From the NCBI GenBank assembly GCA_002377695.1, contig DFQH01000006.1:124001-188000 (forward strand): a stretch of 64,000 bases of DNA, read 5' to 3'. The notes beneath the pieces were generated by a model. That model was not told where the DNA came from. It saw only the letters and a list, made by a program, of their open reading frames with translations, and made no database searches. Shown one piece after another: positions 31,459 through 40,654 of this stretch; the stretch's first letter is position 1, and each line of letters begins with the position of its first letter. A program made the translations under genes and the position numbers. The stretch is from Citromicrobium sp. UBA3494 (GTDB lineage: Bacteria; Pseudomonadota; Alphaproteobacteria; Sphingomonadales; Sphingomonadaceae).

Positions 31459-34211
31459 GCGCACCCCCCCTCGCCAATCAACGCGCCATCATCGACCGGC
31501 GCGCACTCGCTGCAAAAATCGGCGAGATCGAGGGGGATGAAAGCACCTGGCGAGAGGCGTTGCTCGCCATCCTGCAGGAAGCGCTGAAGGCCGGCCGGGA
31601 GGAAATGTCCCGCCGGCTGGTCGAAAACCCTTCCGCCGGACACGCGCTTTGCGGTGGCCACAGCTTCCTGCTCGATCAGCTGATCCGGCTGATCCATGAT
31701 CACGCGGCCGATCGGCTCGCCCCGGTACCCCAGGGCAAGGCGGCGCGTGCGCTCTCGATCCTTGCAGTGGGCGGGTACGGGCGCGAGGAAATGGCGCCGC
31801 ATTCGGATGTCGACATCGTCTTCCTGTGCGAACGCACCGATGACGAGCGCACGGTCGCCCTGATCGAGGCGATCCTCTACCTTCTGTGGGACCTGGGCCT
31901 CACGGTTGGCCACTCGGTCCGTAACGTCGATGACATCGTGAAGATGGCGAAGGCCGACGGCACGATCCTGACCTCGCTGCTCGAAGGCCGCTACCTGTGG
32001 GGGGACGAGGCGCTCTACGAAGAGAGCAAGCGACGTTTCTTTCTGGAGGTCGTCGAAGGTACCGAACGCCAGTTCGTCACCGAAAAGCTGCGCGAACGCG
32101 ACGAGCGACACAAGCGCATGGGCGATACGCGCTACGTCGTCGAACCCAATGTGAAGGAAGGCAAGGGCGGTCTGCGCGATCTGCAGGCGCTCTACTGGAT
32201 CGGCAAGTATATCCACCGCGTGGGCGAGGCTGCCGAACTGGTTGACGCGGGCCTGTTCACGCGCAGCGAATACAAGAGCTTCCGCCGGGCCGAGGGCTTC
32301 CTGCTGGCGGTGCGCTGCCACCTGCACGATATTACCGGGCGCGCCGAAGACCGCCTCACCTTCGATCTGCAGAAGGAAGTCGCGCGGCGGATGCGCTTTG
32401 CCGACCGGCGCGGGAAGAGCGCGGTGGAACGCTTCATGCAGTTCTACTTCCTGCAGGCGAAGCGGGTGGGTTCGCTGACCGGGGTGTTCCTCAGCCAGCT
32501 GGAAGAACAATTCGCCAGGAAGCGCGCCCGGCGCGGGCTGCTGGCGGGTTTCAATTCACGCCCGCGGACGCTTCACGGCTATACCGTCTTCGCAGGCAAG
32601 CTGGCCGCGCCCGGAGACGAATGGTTTCGCAAGGACCCGGTCAGGCTGATCGAGATATTCCGGATCGCGGAAAGCGAACAGCTGGAGATCGACCCGCGCA
32701 CGATGCGCCAGGCGGATCGCGACAGCGGGCTCATCAACGACGAGGTGCGCGAGGACCCGCGCGCGAATGCCGCGTTCCTGGACCTGCTTGCCGGTCGCAA
32801 CGATCCCGAAACCGTGCTGCGCTGGATGAACGAGGCGGGCGTTTTCGGCCGCTTCGTGCCCGATTTCGGGCGGGTCAACGCGCAGATGCAGTTCAACATG
32901 TACCACCACTACACCGTGGACGAGCATACCATCCGCGCGATCGGCTTCCTGACGAAGATCGAGAAGGGCGAACTGGCAGAGGAGCATCCGCGCGCCACGC
33001 GCGAGATTCATCGTCTCAAGAGCAGGCGCGCCGCCTATGTCGCGGCGCTGCTGCACGATATCGCCAAGGGTCGCGGGGGCGACCATTCGGTGCTCGGCGC
33101 CGAGATCGCCGAGAAGCTGTGCCCGCGTTTCGGCCTGAGCGACGAGGAGACCACGCTGGTCGCGTGGCTGGTGCGCCAGCATCTGCTGATGAGCCACACT
33201 GCCTTCAAGCGCGACATTGCCGACCCCAAGACGGTCGAGGATTTCGTGGCCGAGGTGCAGACGCTGGAGCGGTTGCGGCAGCTCGCCATCCTGACCTCGG
33301 TCGATATCCGCGCGGTGGGCCCGGGCACATGGAACAGCTGGAAGGGCCAGCTGCTGGGCGAGCTTTACGATCGCTCGCACGAGCGGCTGCGGCTGGGCCA
33401 CGTCACCAGTGGCCGCAAACATCGCGTCGATGCGCAAAAGGCCGCGGTGCGCGAAGCGCTGGGCGACAAGGCCGCGCTGATGGATCGGTACGACGATCTT
33501 CTGCCCGCGCCCTACTGGATCGCGGAACCGCCGGATATCGCCGCGCGCAACATCGTGCAATATTCGGTGGCGCGCGAACTGGGGGAGGCGCTGTCGGTCC
33601 ATTGCGAACCCGACGAGGAGCGCGGGGCCACGCTCGTCACCGTGATCGCCGCCGACCATCCGGGCATTTTCATGCGCATCGCGGGTGCAATCCACGTCGT
33701 GGGCGGGAACATCATCGATGCGCGCATCCACACCACCCGTACCGGCTACGCGGTCGACAATTTCCTGGTGCAGGACCCGCTCGGCCAGCGCTTCGGGGAA
33801 GACAACCAGCTCGAACGGATAGAGCGCAGCATCGCCGATGCCCTGGAACGAGGCGCCCAGCTGGTGCCCAAGCTCGCCCAGCGCCCCTTGCCGCGCAGGG
33901 GTGCAGGCGCCTTCGACGTGCGGCCCAGCGTCGCGTTCGACAATGATGCTTCGCATCGCTTCACGGTGATCGAAGTTTCCGCGCGCGATCGTCCGGCCCT
34001 GCTCAACCGGCTGGCGCGCGCGCTGTTCGAACATCACGCCATGATCCGCTCCGCCCATATCACCCACTACGGGGAGCGCGCGGCGGATACGTTCTACGTC
34101 ACGGATCTTACAGGCGACAAGATCACGGACCCTTCGCGCCTGGAAACGATCCGGGCCGCGCTGGTCGATGCAGCGAGCGACGAGATGCAGGCAGAACTGG
34201 AGCCTGCGTAA
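31455..34211 (+). CDS. glnD: Bifunctional [protein-PII] uridylyltransferase/UMP-removing enzyme
   Basis: 918 residues. GlnD senses glutamine and uridylylates or deuridylylates PII, setting nitrogen control. The nucleotidyltransferase domain shows GGYGREEMAPHSDVDIVFL near residue 105; the GlnD linker KEGKGGLRDLQALYW follows; the HD domain has ALLHDIAKGRGGDHS near 535; two ACT domains end the protein, the first with TVIAADHPGIFMRIAG, the second with VIEVSARDRPALLNRLA. All parts are complete. Start at ATG 31455, inside the stop of the acyl-CoA ligase, so translation is probably coupled. The open frame upstream belongs to the ligase region. It converges on the nucleotidyltransferase gene with three bases between. 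Confidence 0.97.
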   Translation: MSAPPLANQRAIIDRRALAAKIGEIEGDESTWREALLAILQEALKAGREEMSRRLVENPSAGHALCGGHSFLLDQLIRLIHDHAADRLAPVPQGKAARALSILAVGGYGREEMAPHSDVDIVFLCERTDDERTVALIEAILYLLWDLGLTVGHSVRNVDDIVKMAKADGTILTSLLEGRYLWGDEALYEESKRRFFLEVVEGTERQFVTEKLRERDERHKRMGDTRYVVEPNVKEGKGGLRDLQALYWIGKYIHRVGEAAELVDAGLFTRSEYKSFRRAEGFLLAVRCHLHDITGRAEDRLTFDLQKEVARRMRFADRRGKSAVERFMQFYFLQAKRVGSLTGVFLSQLEEQFARKRARRGLLAGFNSRPRTLHGYTVFAGKLAAPGDEWFRKDPVRLIEIFRIAESEQLEIDPRTMRQADRDSGLINDEVREDPRANAAFLDLLAGRNDPETVLRWMNEAGVFGRFVPDFGRVNAQMQFNMYHHYTVDEHTIRAIGFLTKIEKGELAEEHPRATREIHRLKSRRAAYVAALLHDIAKGRGGDHSVLGAEIAEKLCPRFGLSDEETTLVAWLVRQHLLMSHTAFKRDIADPKTVEDFVAEVQTLERLRQLAILTSVDIRAVGPGTWNSWKGQLLGELYDRSHERLRLGHVTSGRKHRVDAQKAAVREALGDKAALMDRYDDLLPAPYWIAEPPDIAARNIVQYSVARELGEALSVHCEPDEERGATLVTVIAADHPGIFMRIAGAIHVVGGNIIDARIHTTRTGYAVDNFLVQDPLGQRFGEDNQLERIERSIADALERGAQLVPKLAQRPLPRRGAGAFDVRPSVAFDNDASHRFTVIEVSARDRPALLNRLARALFEHHAMIRSAHITHYGERAADTFYVTDLTGDKITDPSRLETIRAALVDAASDEMQAELEPA

Positions 34212-34214
34212 CCG

Positions 34215-34772
34215 CTAAGACGCGAGCTGTAATTTGGGGTAGAGTTGCAGCCACCGCTTGGCCGCAATCCGCCCATCAAAAATCGGGCGCTTCTCTGCCA
34301 CGAAACGATCAGTCGGGCGAAGAATCCCGTCGAACAGGTCGGTCAGGCCCAGCGGCGCAGACACCTCGCACCGATTGTCGGGCTGGCGGCGCACGGCAAC
34401 AGCGGTGGCGGTTTCGGGCCAGAACCGCATCGCGTCCTGCGTATTCTCGTAGCGGCGATCACGGTTACGTATGTGCATCAGGGCCTGGTTCTTGACCGAC
34501 CAATCGAACCCCGGCGCAGCCTGGATGAGACGCGCTTCGATATCCCGATCTGCGGGTGAGGGAGCATCCTTGCCAAACCAGATGACGTCGATATCGCCCG
34601 AAGGTGGCGACACCGCGTAGCCATGCAGATGATCCCACACTGCATTTCTGATAAAACCTGCACCTACCCAGCAATCCGGCAAACCCAGCGAATCGACGAT
34701 TTCCAGCAAGGGCCACCGAACCGGATCGCGACGGATGATGTCCGCCACCCGGTCGGCCAGGCGATCCCTCAC
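34215..34772 (-). CDS. Nucleotidyltransferase family protein (NTP_transf_6 type)
   Basis: 185 residues. The conserved core is VGAGFIRNAVWDHLHGY (residues about 35-51) and SGDIDVIWFG, whose Asp residues would bind metal as in Pol-beta-type transferases. The C-terminal half carries the family DLFDGILRPT and AAKRWLQLYPKL ends. The start is the GTG at 34772, which overlaps the yggS stop (GTGA); longer open frame upstream is antisense noise. Members of this family have no known substrate; toxin-antitoxin and tRNA roles have been suggested only by fold. Convergent with glnD. Confidence 0.8.
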   Translation of the reverse strand: MRDRLADRVADIIRRDPVRWPLLEIVDSLGLPDCWVGAGFIRNAVWDHLHGYAVSPPSGDIDVIWFGKDAPSPADRDIEARLIQAAPGFDWSVKNQALMHIRNRDRRYENTQDAMRFWPETATAVAVRRQPDNRCEVSAPLGLTDLFDGILRPTDRFVAEKRPIFDGRIAAKRWLQLYPKLQLAS

Positions 34773-35440
34773 CCCCGCGCCCCGAACAGGGCAGAGCCGA
34801 CGCGGATATGCGTCGCGCCGAGCATGATCGCCGTCTCGTAGTCGGCGCTCATACCCATGCTCAGGCCCCATGCACCCGGCTCGGGTTCGTGCCGCCGCGC
34901 CAGTTCGCCGAGCAGCGCGAAGAACGGCGCGGGCTCCTTGTCGGCGGGCGGGATGCACATCAGGCCGAGCAGCGGGATGTCCGCCTCGCGCGCGGCGGCG
35001 ATGAAGTCCGGGAGATCGGATATTGCGCACCCGCCCTTCTGATCTTCCTCGCCCACGTCGACCTGGATGAAGCACGGCACGCGCCTGCCCAGCTTGTCGT
35101 ATGCCTTCGCGAGCGCCTTCAGCAGCGAAGTCCGGTCGAGCGAATGGATCACATCGAAGGTTGCCGCCGCATCCTCCGCCTTGTTCGATTGCAATTGCCC
35201 GATCAAATGCAGCTCTACGTCGTCGTAGCGCTCGCGCAGCTCGGGCCATTTGGACTGCGCTTCCTGCACGCGGTTTTCGCCGAACACGCGCTGCCCCTCC
35301 TCCAGCAACGGCTCGATCTTCTCGACCGGATGCGTCTTGCTGACCGCGATCAGCGTCACCTCGTCCGGGTCGCGCTTGGCGATCTTGCAGGTGCGGGCGA
35401 TCCGCTCTTCGACTTCCATCAGGGCTGCTGCGCTATCCAT
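34769..35440 (-). CDS. yggS: YggS/PLPBP-type pyridoxal phosphate homeostasis protein
   Basis: 223 residues, a fold type III PLP-binding protein with a single domain. The PLP lysine is in LIAVSKTHPVE near residue 35, and HLIGQLQSNKAED, IHSLDR and the phosphate-binding LSMGMSADYETAI with GATHIRVGSALFG all match the family. It keeps free PLP levels and amino-acid pools balanced rather than catalysing a reaction. Its ATG is only 25 bases from the ATG of the divergent ThiE-like gene, with a palindromic -10-like element between, so it may be translated from a leaderless message. It overlaps the nucleotidyltransferase gene. Confidence 0.95.
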   Translation of the reverse strand: MDSAAALMEVEERIARTCKIAKRDPDEVTLIAVSKTHPVEKIEPLLEEGQRVFGENRVQEAQSKWPELRERYDDVELHLIGQLQSNKAEDAAATFDVIHSLDRTSLLKALAKAYDKLGRRVPCFIQVDVGEEDQKGGCAISDLPDFIAAAREADIPLLGLMCIPPADKEPAPFFALLGELARRHEPEPGAWGLSMGMSADYETAIMLGATHIRVGSALFGARG

Positions 35441-35446
35441 CGCGCG

Positions 35447-35458
35447 CCGCTATAGCGG
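35447..35458. promoter_or_regulatory. Symmetrical -10 element shared by yggS and the ThiE-like gene
   Basis: CCGCTATAGCGG is a perfect 12-base palindrome in the 25-base gap between two divergent start codons. Read on either strand it gives TATAGC, which ends nine bases before one ATG and eight before the other. Both messages would then start at or near their ATG. No clear -35 boxes are seen and no ribosome sites exist, which fits leaderless transcripts but does not prove them. Confidence 0.45.
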
Positions 35459-35465
35459 TTGAACG

Positions 35466-35996
35466 ATGCCGATCCATCCCCTTCCCGACCTCTGGCTGCT
35501 ATCCGACGCGCGCAACGATGCGCTGCTCGAGGATGCGCTGACACGCCTGCCTGACGGCTCCGGTTTTGTGTTCCGCCACTATCATCTGCCGCAGGACAAG
35601 CGGCGCGTACGCTTTGAAATGCTGCGCAGCATCTGCCGCAGCATGAACCACTGCACGATCCTGTCCGGCCCGGCTGAAACGGCGCGGCGCTGGGGGGCGG
35701 ACGGCGTCTACGGCGCGCCCACCGCGCTGGACGATGCTGCAGACATGCTGCGCATCGCGACAGCCCATGACGAAGCGGAGATAGCGGCGGCCGAACGCAT
35801 CGGTGCGGATGCCGTAATGCTCTCCCCGGTATACGCCACCCGAAGCCATCCCGGAGGCGCAGCGCTGGGGCCGGAGCGGTTCCGTACCCTTGCCGGACCC
35901 ACCTGCCTGCCGGTGATTGCGCTGGGCGGGATGACGCCGGAGCGCGCGCGGGCGCTGGGCATTTCGCGCTGGGCCGCGATCGACGGGCTGTCGTGA
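35466..35996 (+). CDS. ThiE/TenI-like thiamine phosphate synthase family protein
   Basis: 176 residues, shorter than typical ThiE (about 210). A TIM-barrel pattern is visible: the opening LPDLWLLSDARND, then HCTILSGPAETARRWGADGV and the diagnostic C-terminal ADAVMLSPVYATRSHPGG followed by LPVIALGGMTPERAR, the phosphate-binding loop of TMP synthase. The substrate loop PTPTK of true ThiE is replaced by ATRSHPGG, so it may be a TenI-like protein or a divergent enzyme and not the main TMP synthase. Divergent from yggS with only 25 bases between starts. The FtsK gene follows. Confidence 0.8.
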   Translation: MPIHPLPDLWLLSDARNDALLEDALTRLPDGSGFVFRHYHLPQDKRRVRFEMLRSICRSMNHCTILSGPAETARRWGADGVYGAPTALDDAADMLRIATAHDEAEIAAAERIGADAVMLSPVYATRSHPGGAALGPERFRTLAGPTCLPVIALGGMTPERARALGISRWAAIDGLS

Positions 35997-36075
35997 CCGA
36001 TTATGGCCCTGCGCACTTGACCCGGGACTCCCTTCGGATTCATGATGCGTTCCAAACCCCCGCGGAGTGATGGAA

Positions 36076-38439
36076 ATGGCAAGCAAGGCCCTCGTCCCGA
36101 CCGAGACGCTCGACTGGCGTGAGGCTTTTCGCGCATCGCTCAAGCGTGCGCTGCAGATGGCGGGTGCGCTGATCCTGTTCGGGGCGATGCTGTTCCTGGC
36201 GCTATCGCTGATCAGCTATACGCAGGCCGATCCCAGCCCATCGACCGCTGCTGCTGCCTCGGGGCCGGTTGCGAACTGGATGGGCAATGCCGGGGCCTGG
36301 GCGGCAGAACGCGCGCTGTTCTCCTTCGGCTGGGTCAGCGTGCTGGCGCTGCCGCTGCTCTATATCGGTGCGCGAAGCCTGTGGCGCGCCGCGAACGAGG
36401 AAGCGGACACGCCCGCGCATACGCGCTGGTGGCGCCCGCTCGCCCTGCTGCTCCTGGCGATGGCGCTGCTGGCGACGGTCCTGTCGCTCACCTTCGCGGA
36501 CATGGCCATGGCGCTCCCCGCAGGCGCGGGCGGCCTTGCCGGCCTGATCGGCGCAACCGCAACCGAGGCGATCGCGTCGAGGCTGGCGGGCGGTGCTGCC
36601 GGATGGGTGATCCTTGCCATTGCGCTGGCCATGCTGGCGGGCGGTGCGATGCTGGTGGCGCGGGTATTCACGATCGACTGGCGCGGGCTGATGACCCTGC
36701 CGAGCCTGCCGCAGCGCTTCGTGCGGGAACGGGCGCCGGAGGTGCCCGAGAAGCCGAAGACGCCTCGCCGCAAGCCGAGCCGTGATGCCGCGATCGAAGC
36801 TCCCGAGCCGCCGGCGAGTGAACCCGAGAAGCCACGCCGCGTCCCGCAGATCGTCGATCCGAAGGTCGCACCGCGCAAGGCGGACGGTGATGCGCTCACC
36901 CGCCAGAAGGACATGTTCGCCGATTTCGACCTGCCTTCGCTCGAGCTGCTGTCCGACCGGGGCGAAGCCGATGTCGCCCCGCTCGACCGGCAGGCGCTGG
37001 AACGCAATGCGCGGCTGCTCGAATCGGTGCTCGACGATTTCAACGTGAAGGGCGAAGTCACCGCCGTGCGCACCGGCCCCGTTGTGACCATGTACGAGCT
37101 GGAGCCTGCTCCGGGCACCAAGGCCGCCCGCGTCATCGGCCTGTCCGAAGACATCGCCCGCAACATGAGCGCGGTCTCCGCCCGCGTCAGCACGGTGCCG
37201 GGCAAGACCGTGATGGGCATCGAACTGCCCAATGCCGAACGCCAGATGGTCGGCTTCAAGGAACTCGCCGCGTGCTCCGACTTCGTCGATGCGCCGGGCG
37301 ACCTGCCGATCATCCTGGGCAAGGACATTGCGGGCGAACCGATCATCGCGGACCTTGCGGCCATGCCTCACCTGCTGGTCGCCGGGACCACCGGCAGCGG
37401 TAAGTCGGTCGGCCTCAACACGATCATCCTGTCGCTGCTCTACCGCTTCACGCCCGCCGAGTGCCGCCTGATCATGGTCGATCCGAAGGTGCTCGAGCTC
37501 AAGAGCTACGAGGACATTCCGCACCTCCTCTCGCCCGTCGTCACCGAGCCGGAGAAGACCATCCGCGCGCTCAAGTGGACGATCGAGGAGATGGAACAGC
37601 GCTATCGCAAGATGAGCGAGGTGGGCGCGCGCAACATCGCCGGGTTCAACGAACGCGTGCGGACCGCCAAGGCCAAGGGTGAGCCGCTGGGCCGCCGCGT
37701 GCAGACCGGCTACGACCCCGAAACGGGCGAGGAAATCGTCGAGGAGACCGAGCTCGACTACGAAGAGCTGCCGCTGATCGTGGTGATCGTGGACGAGCTG
37801 GCGGACCTGATGGCCGTGGTCGGCAAGGACATCGAGATCCTGATCCGCCGCCTGACGCAGAAGAGCCGCGCGGCGGGCATCCATCTGATCATGGCCACGC
37901 AGCGCCCCTCGGTCGACGTCATCACCGGGGTCATCAAGGCCAACCTGCCCACCCGAATCAGCTTCAAGGTGACCAGCCGGATCGACAGCCGCACGATCCT
38001 GGGCGAACAGGGCGCGGAAACGCTGCTGGGCAAGGGCGACATGCTGTTCAAGCCCAATATCGGCAACCTCACCCGCGTCCACGGCCCCTTCGTCAGCGAC
38101 GAGGAAGTGGAGGCCGTGGCCGAGCACTGGCGCAGGCAGGGTTCGCCCGCCTATGTCGATGCCGTGACCGAAGAGCCGATGGACGGCGGCGGCGGCTTCG
38201 CCTTCGAGGATGAACTCACCGCGAGCGACAATCCGGACGAGCGCAAGTACCGCCAGGCCTGCCAGGTCGTGTTCGAGAACCAGAAGGCGTCCGGCAGCTG
38301 GCTCCAGCGCCAGATGGGCGTGGGCTACAACACCGCCGCCAAGTGGATCGAGCGGATGGAGAGCGAAGGCCTGGTCGGCCCCGCCAACCACGTGGGCCGC
38401 CGCGATGTCTACCGCGACAAGGACGGCAATCCGCTCTAG
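36076..38439 (+). CDS. ftsK: DNA translocase FtsK
   Basis: 787 residues from ATG 36076 (GGAG eight bases upstream); ATG 36070 and GTG 36067 are alternatives. FtsK pumps DNA at the septum and coordinates chromosome dimer resolution with division. Four N-terminal helices are visible (about residues 24-46, 80-98, 115-135, 170-192), then a Pro/Lys-rich linker, then the alpha/beta motor with Walker A GTTGSGKS near 436, the DPKVLELKSYEDIPHL segment and VVIVDELADLM as Walker B. The gamma winged-helix domain is at the end (RQMGVGYNTAAKWIERME). Linker shorter than in E. coli, as in other alphaproteobacteria. Confidence 0.96.
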   Translation: MASKALVPTETLDWREAFRASLKRALQMAGALILFGAMLFLALSLISYTQADPSPSTAAAASGPVANWMGNAGAWAAERALFSFGWVSVLALPLLYIGARSLWRAANEEADTPAHTRWWRPLALLLLAMALLATVLSLTFADMAMALPAGAGGLAGLIGATATEAIASRLAGGAAGWVILAIALAMLAGGAMLVARVFTIDWRGLMTLPSLPQRFVRERAPEVPEKPKTPRRKPSRDAAIEAPEPPASEPEKPRRVPQIVDPKVAPRKADGDALTRQKDMFADFDLPSLELLSDRGEADVAPLDRQALERNARLLESVLDDFNVKGEVTAVRTGPVVTMYELEPAPGTKAARVIGLSEDIARNMSAVSARVSTVPGKTVMGIELPNAERQMVGFKELAACSDFVDAPGDLPIILGKDIAGEPIIADLAAMPHLLVAGTTGSGKSVGLNTIILSLLYRFTPAECRLIMVDPKVLELKSYEDIPHLLSPVVTEPEKTIRALKWTIEEMEQRYRKMSEVGARNIAGFNERVRTAKAKGEPLGRRVQTGYDPETGEEIVEETELDYEELPLIVVIVDELADLMAVVGKDIEILIRRLTQKSRAAGIHLIMATQRPSVDVITGVIKANLPTRISFKVTSRIDSRTILGEQGAETLLGKGDMLFKPNIGNLTRVHGPFVSDEEVEAVAEHWRRQGSPAYVDAVTEEPMDGGGGFAFEDELTASDNPDERKYRQACQVVFENQKASGSWLQRQMGVGYNTAAKWIERMESEGLVGPANHVGRRDVYRDKDGNPL

Positions 38440-38455
38440 CGGGCGCTTGCCGAGC

Positions 38456-38484
38456 GCGGCCCCGGGGGCCAGGATCGGGGCCGC
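38456..38484 (+). terminator. GC-rich hairpin after ftsK
   Basis: GCGGCCCCG and CGGGGCCGC, a perfect nine-base stem with an 11-base loop, start 17 bases after the ftsK stop. No T-run follows. It could stop transcription with Rho or protect the 3' end. The rest of the 233-base convergent gap shows only the short palindrome GACACAGTGTC and no gene. Confidence 0.4.
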
Positions 38485-38672
38485 CCTGACACACCTGACA
38501 CAGTGTCCATGGGGCAAAAGACGCCGGGCCCCTCGCGGAGCGATTTCGGCGGGTATCGACGGTGTGAAAGAGCGCGTTGACGTCTAGCGCGAGTGAAAGG
38601 TGTAGGACAGGGGCCGACACGGTGACCGGCTATGAGCGCGCGAAACCGGGCGCCCCGGCAGGACGCGGACCG

Positions 38673-39950
38673 CTAGCCGGGAGCCGCCTCGCGCCGGATC
38701 GGGAAGAGGTGCGCGTAGGTAAGGCAGCGCCACAGCCATTCGAGCGGGCCAAACTTGTAGCGCGCGAGCCAGGCGGGCGACCAGGCCAGCATGATCACCC
38801 AGGTCGCGAGCACCACGCCATACAGGGCTGGCCGGGTGAGTTCGCCGAACAGGCCGAGCGCCCAGCCGTGGAAGACGAACAGCATCAGGATCGAAGTGCC
38901 CAGATAGTTCGAGAACGCCATCCGGCCCGCCGCCGAAACCCGCGCGCCGAGCCAGCCCGTTGCGCGCGGCCCCCACAGCGCCAGCAGCGCCGCAAGCCCA
39001 AGGATCATCAGCAGGTTCGGCACCCTCGAGAGTCCGTCGAACGACCAGAGCGCGCCCATATAGCCGAAGCCCCCGGCGTGATTCCACAGCCCGATGGCGA
39101 GCGTTCCGGCAAGGCCGGCGAGCACTGCGATCCACCCCCACAGCGCCTGCCGACGCGGATCGATCCGCCGGTCGAACAGCCCGAGACGGTACAGTGCCAT
39201 GCCGATCAGCATCAGTGGCACCGCTTCCAGCCCATTCTGAAACCAGGACAGCAGCGGCTGCGACCAATGTTCGGCGATGTTGTGGGCGGCCCAGCCGCCG
39301 TAATCGCCCGCCCTGATCAGCGCGGTCTCGATCCGGTCATCGGCCGCGCCGGCATCGCGCATCGCCGCAGCCATGTCCGCCATACCGCCAGAAGACGCGG
39401 CCATCTCCCCGGCGGCGGTGGCATACATCCTGCCCCAGACGACGATATCCTTCACCGCAGCCAGCAGGTAGACCACGATCCCCACCCAAAGCTGCGTCTT
39501 CGGTCGCCGTTTGACGAACAGCAGGGCGATGAGGCCGCAGGTCGCGTAGGTCGCCAGGATATCGGTTTTCGAGACAAACAGGTAATGGGCGTAGCCGAAG
39601 GCGAACAGCCAGAAGAGGCGCCGCACCTGCAGCCAGCGCCCGCTGCCCCGCGCCCAGGCCCGGTCGAGGAAAAGGATCATGCCTGCGCCAAACAGCAGCG
39701 TGAACAGGCCGCGCATCTTGCCGTCGATCAGGGTGAATTGCGCGACCCATAGCCAGTCCGACACGGGCCCGTGTTCGGTCAGGAAGCCGCCCGGCCAGAT
39801 GTAGGCGGCCGAGGGCTGGCCGAATGCGACGATATTCGCGGCAAGGATGCCCATCACGGCGATACCGCGTGTGAAATCGAGGCTCCCCAGCCGTTGCTGC
39901 CCCGTTGCCGGGGCAGGCTCGACGCGCGATTCGATCCGGTCCTCGATCAT
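38673..39950 (-). CDS. DUF418 family membrane protein
   Basis: 425 residues with about nine to ten membrane helices. The start QQRLGSLDFTRGIAVMGILA is the DUF418 hallmark, followed by LFTLLFGAGMILFL and, late, the conserved GRMAFSNYLGTSILM segment and GPLEWLWRCLTY. The family is related to acyltransferase-like membrane proteins (the HGSNAT relatives) but has no proven substrate. ATG at 39950 follows AAGGA seven to ten bases upstream; a GTG just before it is less well placed. It converges on ftsK. Confidence in the family is high, none in function. Confidence 0.9.
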   Translation of the reverse strand: MIEDRIESRVEPAPATGQQRLGSLDFTRGIAVMGILAANIVAFGQPSAAYIWPGGFLTEHGPVSDWLWVAQFTLIDGKMRGLFTLLFGAGMILFLDRAWARGSGRWLQVRRLFWLFAFGYAHYLFVSKTDILATYATCGLIALLFVKRRPKTQLWVGIVVYLLAAVKDIVVWGRMYATAAGEMAASSGGMADMAAAMRDAGAADDRIETALIRAGDYGGWAAHNIAEHWSQPLLSWFQNGLEAVPLMLIGMALYRLGLFDRRIDPRRQALWGWIAVLAGLAGTLAIGLWNHAGGFGYMGALWSFDGLSRVPNLLMILGLAALLALWGPRATGWLGARVSAAGRMAFSNYLGTSILMLFVFHGWALGLFGELTRPALYGVVLATWVIMLAWSPAWLARYKFGPLEWLWRCLTYAHLFPIRREAAPG

Positions 39951-40021
39951 CACCCAGTCCTTCCTTGTTATTGCTCGAAGTCGCGCCCCGCGTGTCGGCG
40001 GCGAAATGGGGTTGAACCGGC

Positions 40022-40654
40022 CTATGCCTCTGCGGCGTCACCTTCCTGGTGCCAGCGCTGCAGCATGGGGATCGAGAGGAACTCCACGCCGACGGCCAGA
40101 AGGGGCAACACAACGCAGGTGAGATCCGAGAATGCGACGGCGGAAAAAAGCGTAAGCGTAATGGTTGCCGCCGCGCCCGCCCGCTGCATCGCACCGGCCC
40201 TGGCCCAGTCAGCGTCGACCACGAACCAGGCGAGCAGGATCAGTCCTGCAATCCGCAGCAGCAACAAGGTCGCCAGACCGGTCATGGCGGCGGCGTTGCC
40301 TGCGTAGACCGTCGGCACCATGCCTGTAGGCATCCTTGCGAAACTTGCGATTTCCCCGGCGTAGGGCGGCTCGACCCAGGGGTAGCCACACCACAGGCCA
40401 GCCAGCAGCAGTGCCGCCACGGGCAGGATCAGCCCGAGCGCGCAGATGTAGCGCGCCAGTGCAAGGCGGCCCTCGGCGTGCCTCGGCAATTCCTGCCACG
40501 CTGTCGTGAGGCACCCGAACGCGAAGGAAAGTCCGTCGCCCGCCTCCTGCGCCACGACGAACTCGGCGTGCATTGCCGCGGCCCATTCGCACCGGTCGGA
40601 GCCCATCCCCGCCAGAGCGAGCTTCATGACGGGGCGCGCGATCCACACGCTCAT
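40022..40654 (-). CDS. Membrane protein coupled to a PadR regulator
   Basis: 210 residues. The N-terminal soluble part (SDRCEWAAAMHAEFVVAQEAGDG, then FAFGCLTTAWQE) is a pattern seen in membrane proteins encoded beside PadR regulators in sphingomonads; four helices follow (about 62-82, 105-125, 140-160, 175-195). The ATG at 40654 overlaps the PadR stop (ATGA), so the two are translationally coupled and the regulator probably controls this gene. PadR systems often govern export or stress-response membrane proteins; here the role is unknown. The longer open frame upstream is antisense-like and not used. Confidence 0.8.
   Translation of the reverse strand: MSVWIARPVMKLALAGMGSDRCEWAAAMHAEFVVAQEAGDGLSFAFGCLTTAWQELPRHAEGRLALARYICALGLILPVAALLLAGLWCGYPWVEPPYAGEIASFARMPTGMVPTVYAGNAAAMTGLATLLLLRIAGLILLAWFVVDADWARAGAMQRAGAAATITLTLFSAVAFSDLTCVVLPLLAVGVEFLSIPMLQRWHQEGDAAEA

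Noticed and set aside
38440..38672. A small frame between ftsK and the DUF418 gene
   Set aside because: No ribosome site, no hydrophobic or conserved pattern, and the sequence is mostly hairpin-forming GC.
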